A stretch of 8,819 nt of DNA from Halobacteriales archaeon SW_10_68_16. GTDB taxonomy: Archaea; Halobacteriota; Halobacteria; Halobacteriales; Haloarculaceae. The notes under the pieces were generated by a model. That model ran no database searches and was not told the origin of the DNA. It saw nothing but the letters and a program-made list of their open reading frames with translations. How positions within the stretch are numbered: the first letter of the stretch is position 1; each line of letters begins with the position of its first letter. A program made the position numbers and the translations under genes. Shown piece after piece: positions 1 to 6,338 of this stretch. The stretch is taken from the NCBI GenBank assembly GCA_003023485.1, contig PXSG01000113.1, forward strand, positions 1 to 8,819. Direction: 5' to 3'.

Positions 1-138
1 CGCGGTGTCCGCCTCGGGAGTGTCCGTCGGCGTCTCCGTCGGCGTGTCTCCGGGGTCGTCGTCCCCACCGAGACAGCCCGCCAGCGCGGCGGCACCGGCG
101 CTCGCGAGGAGGGTCCGTCTGGACCAGGTGTCGGGCAT
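1..138 (-). CDS. N-terminus of a Tat-type haloarchaeal lipoprotein (partial)
   Basis: Only the first 46 codons are inside the window; the gene continues beyond the left edge. Reading from the ATG at 138, the protein has a twin-arginine-like segment (S6-R7-R8-T-L-L), a short Ala-rich hydrophobic stretch (residues 10-21) and a lipobox ending LAGC with Cys22. A flexible acidic Thr/Pro linker follows, built from TPTE/TPTD units. This is the usual layout of haloarchaeal lipoproteins that are exported folded by the Tat pathway and anchored at the outer face of the membrane through the lipidated Cys. The functional domain is out of view. Given the nearby oxidase operon, an Sco/SenC copper chaperone, a halocyanin or another redox lipoprotein is possible, but nothing visible decides. 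It is divergent from the ABC exporter gene. The lipoprotein N-terminus is clear; the identity is unknown. Confidence 0.8.
   Translation of the reverse strand, partial: MPDTWSRRTLLASAGAAALAGCLGGDDDPGDTPTETPTDTPEADTA
20..55. repeat. Imperfect 12-bp tandem repeat encoding the lipoprotein Thr/Pro linker
   Basis: Three consecutive 12-bp units (20-31, 32-43, 44-55) share the core GT[G/C]TCCGTCGGC. The first two differ by one base and the third is more diverged. On the minus strand they encode the TPTE/TPTD linker just after the lipobox. Such low-complexity linkers are common after haloarchaeal lipoboxes and can vary in length by slippage. Confidence 0.6.
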
Positions 139-254
139 GTGCGGGCGTTCCGCCAGGAGTGGCAAGTGTCTTGTGTGGCGTGTCACTCTGCGAAACAGCG
201 CACTCCAGAGAGACGGGACACTAGAGCAACCCGGTTCGCAGGGTCTCTCCCGAC

Positions 255-263
255 GTGCTTTTG
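255..263 (+). promoter_or_regulatory. Weak TATA-like element ahead of the ABC exporter gene
   Basis: In the 148-bp divergent spacer, CTTTTG at 258-263 is the main T-rich spot and is centred about 27 bases before the GTG at 287. That is the distance expected for a leaderless archaeal transcript starting at that GTG. No Shine-Dalgarno sequence precedes the GTG, which fits. The match to a haloarchaeal TATA consensus is poor, so this is tentative. A 7-bp inverted repeat (GGGTCTC at 241-247, GAGACCC at 270-276) brackets it. Confidence 0.3.
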
Positions 264-286
264 CCGCCGGAGACCCTTGCGGCGGT

Positions 287-2182
287 GTGAATATCGAGGC
301 TGGCCCCGAGGAGGAGGCCTTCGAGGACGAGCGCGAGCGCGTCGACCGGCCGATGGTCCGCCTCTTTTCCGAGTACGGCCGGGACCACGCGGGCTACTTC
401 GCGGTCGGCCTCGCCAGCAGCATCCTCTCGCGGCTGCTCGACTTGCTGCCGCCACTCCTGCTGGCGGTGGCCATCGACGCCATCTTCAACCCCGAGATGG
501 GCTTCCAGCTCTGGCTGGTCCCCGCGGCCTGGCTCCCGGCCGAGACGACCGCACAGCTGTGGTTCACCGCCGGCCTCATCGCTGCCGCGTTCGTGCTGGC
601 GGCCGCGTTCCACTACACCCGAAACTGGGGGTGGAACCGCTTCGCACAGGGCGTCCAGCACCGCATCCGCACCGACACCTACGACAAGATGCAGCGCCTG
701 AACATGGACTACTTCACGGACAAGCAGACCGGCGAGCTGATGTCGGTGCTCTCGAACGACGTCAACCGGCTGGAGCGGTTTCTCAACGACGGCATCAACT
801 CCGCCTCCCGGCTGCTCGTGATGGTGCTGGGCATCGCCGGCATCCTCCTCGTGCTGGACTGGCGACTCGCGCTCGTCGCGCTCGTGCCGGTGCCGCTCAT
901 CGCCATCTTCACCAAGAAGTTCATCGAGATCATCCAGCCCAAGTACGCCGCCGTCCGCTCCTCTGTGGGCACGCTCAACTCCCGGCTGGAGAACAACCTC
1001 GGTGGCATCCAGGTAATCAAGACCAGCACCACCGAACCCTACGAGTCCGACCGCGTCGCGGACGTCTCACGGGAGTACTACGACGCCAACTGGGACGCCA
1101 TCCGCACCCGCATCACCTTCTTCCCCGGACTGCGACTCATCTCGGGGCTGGGTTTCGTCGTGACGTTCGTCGTCGGCGGCCTCTGGGTGCTGGAGGGCCG
1201 GGTCACGGAGGGTACCTTCGTCGCCTTCATCTTCTACACCCAGCGGTTCATCTGGCCCATGGCGCAGTTCGGTCAAATAATCAATATGTATCAGCGCGCC
1301 CACGCCTCCGCCGAGCGGGTGTTCGGGCTGATGGACACGCCCAACCGCATCGCCGAGGACGACGAGGCCGGGCAACTGGTCGTCGAGGATGGCCGCGTCG
1401 AGTACGAGGACGTCTCCTTCAGCTACGACGACGAGCCCGTCCTCGAGGACGTGAGCTTCGACGTCGGCGGCGGCGACACGCTGGCGCTCGTGGGTCCCAC
1501 GGGTGCAGGCAAGTCCACCGCGGTCAAGCTCTTGCTTCGCCTCTACGAGGTCGAGGAGGGGGCCGTCAGGGTCGACGGGACCGACGTCCGCGACGTGACC
1601 GTGCCGAGCCTCCGGGAGGCGGTCGGCTACGTCAGCCAGGAGACGTTCCTCTTCTATGGCACCGTGCGGGACAACATCGCCTACGGGCTGCCCGACGCCG
1701 ACAGCGAGGCCATCCGCGCGGCGGCGAAGGCCGCCGAGGCCCACGAGTTCGTCACGAACCTCCCCGACGGGTACGACACGATGGTCGGGGAACGCGGCGT
1801 GAAACTCTCGGGCGGCCAGCGCCAGCGGCTGGCCATCGCGCGGGCCATCCTCCGGGACCCCGAGATTCTCGTGCTGGACGAGGCCACCTCGGACGTGGAC
1901 ACGGAGACGGAGATGCTCATCCAGCGCTCGCTGGACCGGTTGACGGCGGACCGGACGACGCTGGTCATCGCCCACCGCCTCTCGACGGTCAAGGACGCCG
2001 ACCGGATCGTCGTCGTCGACGAGGGTCGGGTCGTCGAGCGGGGCACCCACGAGGAGTTGCTCGCGGCCGACGGGCTGTATGCGAACCTCTGGGCGGTCCA
2101 GGCCGGCGAGATCGACGACCTGCCCGAGGAGTTCGTCGAGCGGGCGACCCGGCGGCGGGCCCGGACCGACGCCGACGACTGA
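287..2182 (+). CDS. ABC exporter half-transporter (fused membrane and ATPase domains)
   Basis: A complete ABC exporter of the MsbA/MdlB-like class: 631 residues from the GTG at 287, or 609 from the ATG at 353. The N-terminal type I exporter membrane domain has six likely helices (about residues 35-66, 92-112, 172-190, 193-210, 281-301 and 308-328, numbered from the GTG). The ATPase domain has an A-loop Tyr380, Walker A GPTGAGKST at 403-411, Q-loop Gln451, signature LSGGQ at 507-511, Walker B ILVLDE at 527-532 with catalytic Glu532, D-loop SDVD and H-loop His563. All catalytic elements are intact, so an active homodimer is expected. The substrate cannot be read from sequence; lipids, peptides, haem-related compounds and drugs are all known for the class. 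The GTG start is preferred because it keeps an acidic pre-helix segment (FEDERERVD) that I recall in haloarchaeal relatives, and because a TATA-like element lies 27 bases upstream. In-frame sequence upstream of the GTG overlaps the opposite-strand lipoprotein and is not coding. The gene leads a plus-strand run with two small membrane-protein genes. Confidence 0.9.
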   Translation: MNIEAGPEEEAFEDERERVDRPMVRLFSEYGRDHAGYFAVGLASSILSRLLDLLPPLLLAVAIDAIFNPEMGFQLWLVPAAWLPAETTAQLWFTAGLIAAAFVLAAAFHYTRNWGWNRFAQGVQHRIRTDTYDKMQRLNMDYFTDKQTGELMSVLSNDVNRLERFLNDGINSASRLLVMVLGIAGILLVLDWRLALVALVPVPLIAIFTKKFIEIIQPKYAAVRSSVGTLNSRLENNLGGIQVIKTSTTEPYESDRVADVSREYYDANWDAIRTRITFFPGLRLISGLGFVVTFVVGGLWVLEGRVTEGTFVAFIFYTQRFIWPMAQFGQIINMYQRAHASAERVFGLMDTPNRIAEDDEAGQLVVEDGRVEYEDVSFSYDDEPVLEDVSFDVGGGDTLALVGPTGAGKSTAVKLLLRLYEVEEGAVRVDGTDVRDVTVPSLREAVGYVSQETFLFYGTVRDNIAYGLPDADSEAIRAAAKAAEAHEFVTNLPDGYDTMVGERGVKLSGGQRQRLAIARAILRDPEILVLDEATSDVDTETEMLIQRSLDRLTADRTTLVIAHRLSTVKDADRIVVVDEGRVVERGTHEELLAADGLYANLWAVQAGEIDDLPEEFVERATRRRARTDADD

Positions 2183-2185
2183 TAG

Positions 2186-2197
2186 GAAACGATTATA
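2186..2197 (+). promoter_or_regulatory. BRE/TATA promoter for a leaderless transcript of the 134-aa membrane protein gene
   Basis: In the 39-bp gap after the ABC gene, GAAACGATTATA combines a purine-rich BRE-like part (2186-2190) with a TATA box (TTATA, 2193-2197). The box is centred about 27 bases before the ATG at 2222. No Shine-Dalgarno sequence precedes that ATG, so transcription probably begins at or within a couple of bases of the start codon. The two downstream genes may therefore be transcribed independently of the ABC gene. Confidence 0.6.
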
Positions 2198-2221
2198 CGG
2201 ACGGCTGGCCAACCCCCGACA

Positions 2222-2626
2222 ATGGCAGTCGGGTACCTCCTGAGCACGGCGCTGATGGGCGTGCTCGTACTGGGTGTCGTGGCCGTGGTCGCACGGGGCC
2301 GGGCCTGGCACGAGTACCAGCCCGAGTTCCTGACCCGCGAGGACGTCTCCGTCGGGGACGACCAGACCGTGTTGACCCTGGCGTTTCTCCTGTTGATCGG
2401 CCTCACGCTCGGGGTGACGCTGCTGGCCGTCGGCGGCGGGAACGTCCTCGTCTTCCTCGGGATCGTCGGGGCGCTCGTCGTCGGTTTCCTGACCGTCGGC
2501 GTGTACGCGAGCGCGCGGTCGAACGGCCACCCTCACTCCCACGCCGTCGCCGAGTCGATCATCGCCCTCGGCGCGGTCGTGCTCGTCGGCCTCGTGGGCT
2601 GGCTGCTCACTACCGCCGGCGCCTGA
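2222..2626 (+). CDS. Small four-helix membrane protein with an HPHSH motif, function unknown
   Basis: A 134-residue protein I cannot assign to a characterised family. It has four likely membrane helices (about residues 2-23, 50-69, 73-97 and 108-129). A polar segment with aromatic and acidic residues joins helices 1 and 2 (WHEYQPEF, near 29-36). A short His cluster, H103-P-H105-S-H107, lies between helices 3 and 4 and could bind a metal. The composition is otherwise Val, Leu and Gly. The ATG at 2222 is supported by a TATA box 27 bases upstream and by the absence of usable alternatives. It is followed after 4 bases by another membrane-protein gene, so the two probably form one unit, and the pair faces the cytochrome oxidase operon. 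A role in oxidase assembly or membrane metal handling is inference from position only. Confidence 0.75.
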   Translation: MAVGYLLSTALMGVLVLGVVAVVARGRAWHEYQPEFLTREDVSVGDDQTVLTLAFLLLIGLTLGVTLLAVGGGNVLVFLGIVGALVVGFLTVGVYASARSNGHPHSHAVAESIIALGAVVLVGLVGWLLTTAGA

Positions 2627-2630
2627 GCGC

Positions 2631-3305
2631 ATGGCGACCCGGACGCGCATCGTGGGCCTGACCGCTCGCCGGGACGTCCAGGTCCTCGCGCTCGCCGTCG
2701 CCGTGGAACTCCTCGTGCTGGGTCTGTACCTGCTCACGGCGCCCGGCCAGATCAGCCGGCTCCGGTACACCCTCTATCCGTTCGTCTGGATCAACGCCGG
2801 CGCGTGGGCGGTCTTCCACACCAGCGCGCCGACCACCTCTCGCCGGTCCCGGGCCGTCGGGGCCGCGATTGCCGGCGGCTACTTTCTCGTGTTGCTCTGG
2901 CTGGCAGGCCTGATCGGGCCCGTCCCTGCCGGCTACACCGAGCGACTGGTCGAACTCACCGTCGGCCTGGGGTCGCCGGGCTGGGAGCGGATCACGCTCG
3001 TGGTCGCCGACGTCTCGCTGACGCTGGTGCCGTTCCGCGTCGTCGGCTACCTCGCGCTGTCGTACCTGGTGTACGTGACCGTCCTCGACGCGGCCGGCGC
3101 GGCCGTCTCGGGGGCGCTGGGCCTGTTCTCGTGTGTCAGCTGTGTCTTCCCCGTCTTCGTGTCGCTGGCGTCGGGGGTCTTCGGCGGCTCCTCGGCCGTC
3201 GTCGGGACCATCTTCGCCTACTCGACTGACCTCTCGACGGTCGTGTTCCTGGTCGCGCTCGCCTTGCTGTACTACCGGCCGACGTACGGCGGGACCGCGG
3301 GGTAA
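2631..3305 (+). CDS. Haloarchaeal-type multi-pass membrane protein with CVSC motif, function unknown
   Basis: A 224-residue integral membrane protein with about six or seven hydrophobic segments (roughly 16-36, 45-63, 74-96, 119-150, 156-195 possibly as a hairpin, and 199-215). The outstanding feature is C168-V-S-C171 inside the segment FSCVSCVFPVF, next to a Gly/Ser-rich stretch (SGVFGGSSAVVG). A CxxC pair within a membrane span could bind copper or haem, or form a redox disulfide, but no characterised family with this layout is recognised. From memory, similar proteins sit beside cytochrome oxidase genes in other haloarchaea; I cannot verify that or the domain-family number (possibly DUF7546). 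The ATG lies 4 bases after the previous stop codon and no Shine-Dalgarno sequence is visible, so translation is probably coupled. The gene ends 16 bp from the convergent coxD stop. Confidence 0.75.
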   Translation: MATRTRIVGLTARRDVQVLALAVAVELLVLGLYLLTAPGQISRLRYTLYPFVWINAGAWAVFHTSAPTTSRRSRAVGAAIAGGYFLVLLWLAGLIGPVPAGYTERLVELTVGLGSPGWERITLVVADVSLTLVPFRVVGYLALSYLVYVTVLDAAGAAVSGALGLFSCVSCVFPVFVSLASGVFGGSSAVVGTIFAYSTDLSTVVFLVALALLYYRPTYGGTAG

Positions 3306-3321
3306 GTTTCGGTTCCAGTCC

Positions 3322-3591
3322 TCAGAGAATCGAGTAGGCCGCGCCGGCGGTCAGCGCGAGGACCCCGACCAGGGCACCCACCATCAGGTACGAGACGGCC
3401 CGGGGCTCGTGGACGAGGTGCTGGAAGTAGCCCGCAACGAGCAGCGCCTTGATCGTCGAGATGACCATGATGACTCCGAGGGCCAGCCAGTAGGCCTCCT
3501 CGAGGAAGCCCGCGAACTCGAAGAGGGCCTGGGTGGTCGAGAAGACCATCAGGAGCACGAATATGGCCGTGTAGAGTCGTGTTGATGCCAT
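3322..3591 (-). CDS. coxD: Cytochrome c oxidase subunit IV (COX4/CyoD-like)
   Basis: An 89-residue three-helix protein (about residues 5-26, 32-54 and 66-87) of the prokaryotic subunit IV family found in haem-copper oxidases. The family hallmark is visible at the end of helix 2: ISTIKALLVAGYFQHLVHEPR, with Lys48, Phe56, His58 and His61, close to the K..LV..YFMHL pattern of bacterial homologues. It is an accessory subunit without redox cofactors, thought to stabilise the complex. It is the last gene of the oxidase operon, 11 bp after coxAC. Its ATG at 3591 is preceded by a strong Shine-Dalgarno sequence that overlaps the coxAC stop, so translation is probably coupled. Length is normal for the family. 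The symbol follows common bacterial usage and is less certain than the family. Confidence 0.88.
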   Translation of the reverse strand: MASTRLYTAIFVLLMVFSTTQALFEFAGFLEEAYWLALGVIMVISTIKALLVAGYFQHLVHEPRAVSYLMVGALVGVLALTAGAAYSIL

Positions 3592-3597
3592 TCTTGC

Positions 3598-3604
3598 TCA
3601 CCTC
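3598..3604 (-). promoter_or_regulatory. Shine-Dalgarno site for coxD
   Basis: The minus strand reads GAGGTGA, seven consecutive matches to the haloarchaeal 16S-complementary sequence GGAGGTGATC, with 6 bases to the coxD ATG. It overlaps the coxAC stop codon, which points to internal re-initiation within a polycistronic message. It fixes the coxD start. Confidence 0.75.
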
Positions 3605-6338
3605 ACAGGATGTAGAAGAGGGGGAACAGGAACAGCCACACGATGTCCACGAAGTGCCAGTACAGCCCGAAGTACTCGACGGTCTCTGAGCCCTCCTCGC
3701 CGAGGTAGGCGCCGTTGGAGGCCCGCACGATCAGGTACAGCGTGATGAGCAGGCCGACCGCGACGTGGGCGCCGTGGAGCCCGGTCGTGATGTAGAACGT
3801 CGAGGAGGCGATGTTGGTGGCGAACGTCCAGCCGCCCTCGTAGGCGCCCTCGTGGAGGTGAAAGAGGTGCTGCCACTCGATGGCCTTGTTGACCAGGAAA
3901 CCCACGCCCAGGAAGAACGTGGTCCAGAGGTACGCCAGCAGCCGGCGGCGGTTGTGGTTGCGCGCCGCCACTAGGGCGAGCACGACGGTGAAACTGCTGG
4001 CCAGCAGGAAGTAGGTGTTGATCAGGCCCGGCAACACGACGTGTGCCTCGGGGATGAGGTCGTGGTGCCAGTGGGTCCAGCCGTGGCCGACACGCATGAA
4101 GATGTACCCGCCGATGAAGGCGCCAAAGAGGATGACGTCCGACCCGAGGAACATCCACATGCCGAGCTTGACGTTCTTGACCTTCTCGTAGGGCCACTGC
4201 TCGGCGATGGTCGGTTCCGGGACGTGGAACGACTCCATCCCGAGCTGGGTGAGCGAGACTCCCCCCACGAGAGCGCCGACGGTCGTCACCCAGAAGTACG
4301 GGCTGGCGCCGTCGATGGCCGCGCCGAACCCGCCCTTGTCGAGGGCGAGCACGTAGGCGCCGCCGGCCGCGATGGCCCCGCCAAGGGCCATCACCACGGG
4401 GTGGACCCAGGTGAGGCCCTCGCGGCGGGCACCCTCGAAGGCGAAGTACGCGACCATGAAGCCGACGCCGAAGACGAACGGCCAGATGAAATAGGCCTTC
4501 GAGATGCCCGAGAGGCCGAGGAAGGTCACGAACGCGCCGGCGCTGATCGCCATCGGCCAGATGCTGGCGTGGTCGGCGTGTTCCTCCTCGAGGGCGAGGT
4601 CCTCGGCGTAGCCAGTCGTCGGCGTCGTCGCCGTCGCGCCGGCGTGGGCGATGGCACCACCATCGGCAGCAGTCTTTTCGGCCGTGCCGGCGACCTGCTC
4701 CTCGACGACGGTCCCGCCGTCGGCCGCCTCTGTACGGGACAGGAAGCTGAGTTTCCCGCCCGCGTAACTGGGCACGCCGGGGTAGTTCTCCAGGGGCGGC
4801 GGCGAGGGGACGGCCCACTCGCCCGCGGAGCCGTACTCCCAGGGGTTGTCCGGGGCCTCCTCGCCCGAGTGGAGGCTCTTGAAGAGGTTGTACATCATCA
4901 CGAGGAACGATCCCGCGAACACGATCGCTCCGACGGTGGCGACGCGGTGCCACATCGTGAACTCGGCGGCGTAGTCGAAGACCCGCCGGGGCGTCTCCCA
5001 GACGACGAACATCGGAAAGTACAGGAGGTTGAAGCCGACGAAAAAGAGCGCGAAGTGGACCTTCCCGAGGAACTCGTCGTACATCCGGCCGGTCATCTTC
5101 GGGAACCAGTAGTAGAGGCCGCCGATCAGCGCCGTCCCGCCGCCGAACATCACGTAGTGGAAGTGCGCGACCACCCAGTAGGTGCCACGGAACTGGTAGT
5201 CCAGCACCACGGCACCCAGGAACACGCCCGTGATGCCACCGAGGATGAACAGGAGCAACGCCCCGAAGGCAAAGAGGAAGGGCGTCTTGAACCGGACCTT
5301 CCCCTTGACGAGCGTGTAGATGAGCGCGAAGACCATCAGGTCGAAGGGCAGGGAGATGCCGATGGTCGTCGCCATGAAAATGGTCTTGATGGGGAGGTTG
5401 ATGGCGGTCAGGAACATGTGGTGCATCCAGACGACGAAACTCTGGATCGCCACCAGCGCCATCGCGATGACGAACCACTTGCGGCCGACGATCCGTTTGC
5501 CCGAGAAGGTCTGGAACACCTCGGCCATCACCCCGAGTGCGGGGAAGAAGACGATGTACACCTCCGGATGGCCGAAAAACCAGAACAGGTGGGCCCACAA
5601 CAGCGATCCCCCCTCAGCGGTGCTGAACCAGACCGACCCGAGCAGGTGGTCGAAACTCAGCAGGATGACCGCGGCCAGGAGTGCCGCGAACGCGAACAGC
5701 ATCATCCACACCGTCAGGAGGATGGAGACGCTGAACATCGGCATATCGCGGATGCGCAGTCCTTCCGCGCGCATCCGGTAGAAGGTCGTCAGGAAGTTCA
5801 CCGACCCCATCGTCACTGCGGCGACGAACATCATCAGGGCGAAGATGGTCGCCAGCGACCCGACCTGGTTCACCTCGGGGATGTACGCCGGGACGTTCAG
5901 TGGCTGGTAGATCGTCCAGCCGCCGGCCAGCGAACTCCCGAGGAAAAACGAGGAGAGAAAGAGCAGCCCCGAGGCGAGGTACAGCCAGTAGCTCAGGGCG
6001 TTCAGGCGCGGGAACGCGAGGTCGTCGGCGCCGATCTGCAGCGGCACCAGGTAGTTGGCCAGCCCGAACGCGAACGGCGAGATGAACCAGAACACCATCA
6101 GCAGGCCGTGCGACGTCACCGCCTGGTTGTACCCCTGGCCACCGAGGACGGTCCCGCCCGGCGTCCACAGCTGGGACCGGATGAGCATCGCCAGGATGCC
6201 CCCGGCCACCAGGAAGAAGATGGCCGTGACGGTGTAGAGGACGCCGATGTCTTTGTGGTTGGTCGTGACGAGCCAGCGTTTCACTGACGATTTGGGCGGC
6301 AGGCCGTGTTCGTGGTCGTGGTCTGCGTGTTGGGTCAT
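3603..6338 (-). CDS. coxAC: Haem-copper oxidase subunits I and III fused (cytochrome c oxidase polypeptide I+III)
   Basis: A 911-residue fused catalytic subunit of an A1-type terminal oxidase, reducing O2 to water with proton pumping. Subunit I spans about residues 18-490 in 12 helices. Haem a ligands are His77 (SHGLLMVF) and His394; the haem a3 ligand is His392 (HFHYV). CuB ligands are His257, His306 and His307, with the His-Tyr cross-link Tyr261 in GHPEVY. The D channel is marked by Asp106, Asn113 (DLAFPRLN) and Glu259; the K channel by Lys318. Residues 491-590 are a Pro/Gly/Ala/Thr-rich linker, then 593-703 form about four hydrophobic segments. Subunit III follows (about 711-911, five helices) with signatures GSDVILFG, TTGLHGAHVAVG (His855, His858) and WHFVDIVWLFLF. 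The N-terminus is His-rich (His4, 7, 9 and 11). Fusion of I and III is known in several prokaryotic oxidases, but this one is long. The ATG at 6338 overlaps the coxB stop by ATGA and has a good ribosome site. Confidence 0.96.
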   Translation of the reverse strand: MTQHADHDHEHGLPPKSSVKRWLVTTNHKDIGVLYTVTAIFFLVAGGILAMLIRSQLWTPGGTVLGGQGYNQAVTSHGLLMVFWFISPFAFGLANYLVPLQIGADDLAFPRLNALSYWLYLASGLLFLSSFFLGSSLAGGWTIYQPLNVPAYIPEVNQVGSLATIFALMMFVAAVTMGSVNFLTTFYRMRAEGLRIRDMPMFSVSILLTVWMMLFAFAALLAAVILLSFDHLLGSVWFSTAEGGSLLWAHLFWFFGHPEVYIVFFPALGVMAEVFQTFSGKRIVGRKWFVIAMALVAIQSFVVWMHHMFLTAINLPIKTIFMATTIGISLPFDLMVFALIYTLVKGKVRFKTPFLFAFGALLLFILGGITGVFLGAVVLDYQFRGTYWVVAHFHYVMFGGGTALIGGLYYWFPKMTGRMYDEFLGKVHFALFFVGFNLLYFPMFVVWETPRRVFDYAAEFTMWHRVATVGAIVFAGSFLVMMYNLFKSLHSGEEAPDNPWEYGSAGEWAVPSPPPLENYPGVPSYAGGKLSFLSRTEAADGGTVVEEQVAGTAEKTAADGGAIAHAGATATTPTTGYAEDLALEEEHADHASIWPMAISAGAFVTFLGLSGISKAYFIWPFVFGVGFMVAYFAFEGARREGLTWVHPVVMALGGAIAAGGAYVLALDKGGFGAAIDGASPYFWVTTVGALVGGVSLTQLGMESFHVPEPTIAEQWPYEKVKNVKLGMWMFLGSDVILFGAFIGGYIFMRVGHGWTHWHHDLIPEAHVVLPGLINTYFLLASSFTVVLALVAARNHNRRRLLAYLWTTFFLGVGFLVNKAIEWQHLFHLHEGAYEGGWTFATNIASSTFYITTGLHGAHVAVGLLITLYLIVRASNGAYLGEEGSETVEYFGLYWHFVDIVWLFLFPLFYIL

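Noticed and set aside
5..286. Upstream in-frame extension of the ABC exporter
   Set aside because: It runs through the opposite-strand lipoprotein start and the divergent spacer; its Ser/Gly/Val repeats are the antisense of the lipoprotein Thr/Pro linker.
1273..1288. AT-rich patch (TCAAATAATCAATATG) inside the ABC exporter, resembling a TATA box
   Set aside because: It encodes a plausible helix segment (QIINMY) and no gene start lies about 27 bases downstream, so it is probably just local codon choice.
139..2661. 840-codon plus-strand frame overlapping the ABC exporter
   Set aside because: Arg-rich low-complexity product with no recognisable motif; the alternative frame encodes all ABC motifs.
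1067..2770. 567-codon minus-strand frame opposite the ABC exporter and the first membrane protein gene
   Set aside because: Spans several real genes and their spacer, is Asp/Val/Arg-rich without domains, and is an antisense shadow.
3306..3321. Search for a terminator between the convergent 224-aa gene and coxD
   Set aside because: The 16-bp gap has no T-run or hairpin, so no terminator is called on either strand.
4041..6287. Very long open frame (748 codons) on the plus strand opposite coxAC
   Set aside because: The product is Arg/Glu/Asp/His-rich with no domain, and it mirrors the codons of an unmistakable oxidase gene. Long antisense frames are a by-product of GC-rich codon use.
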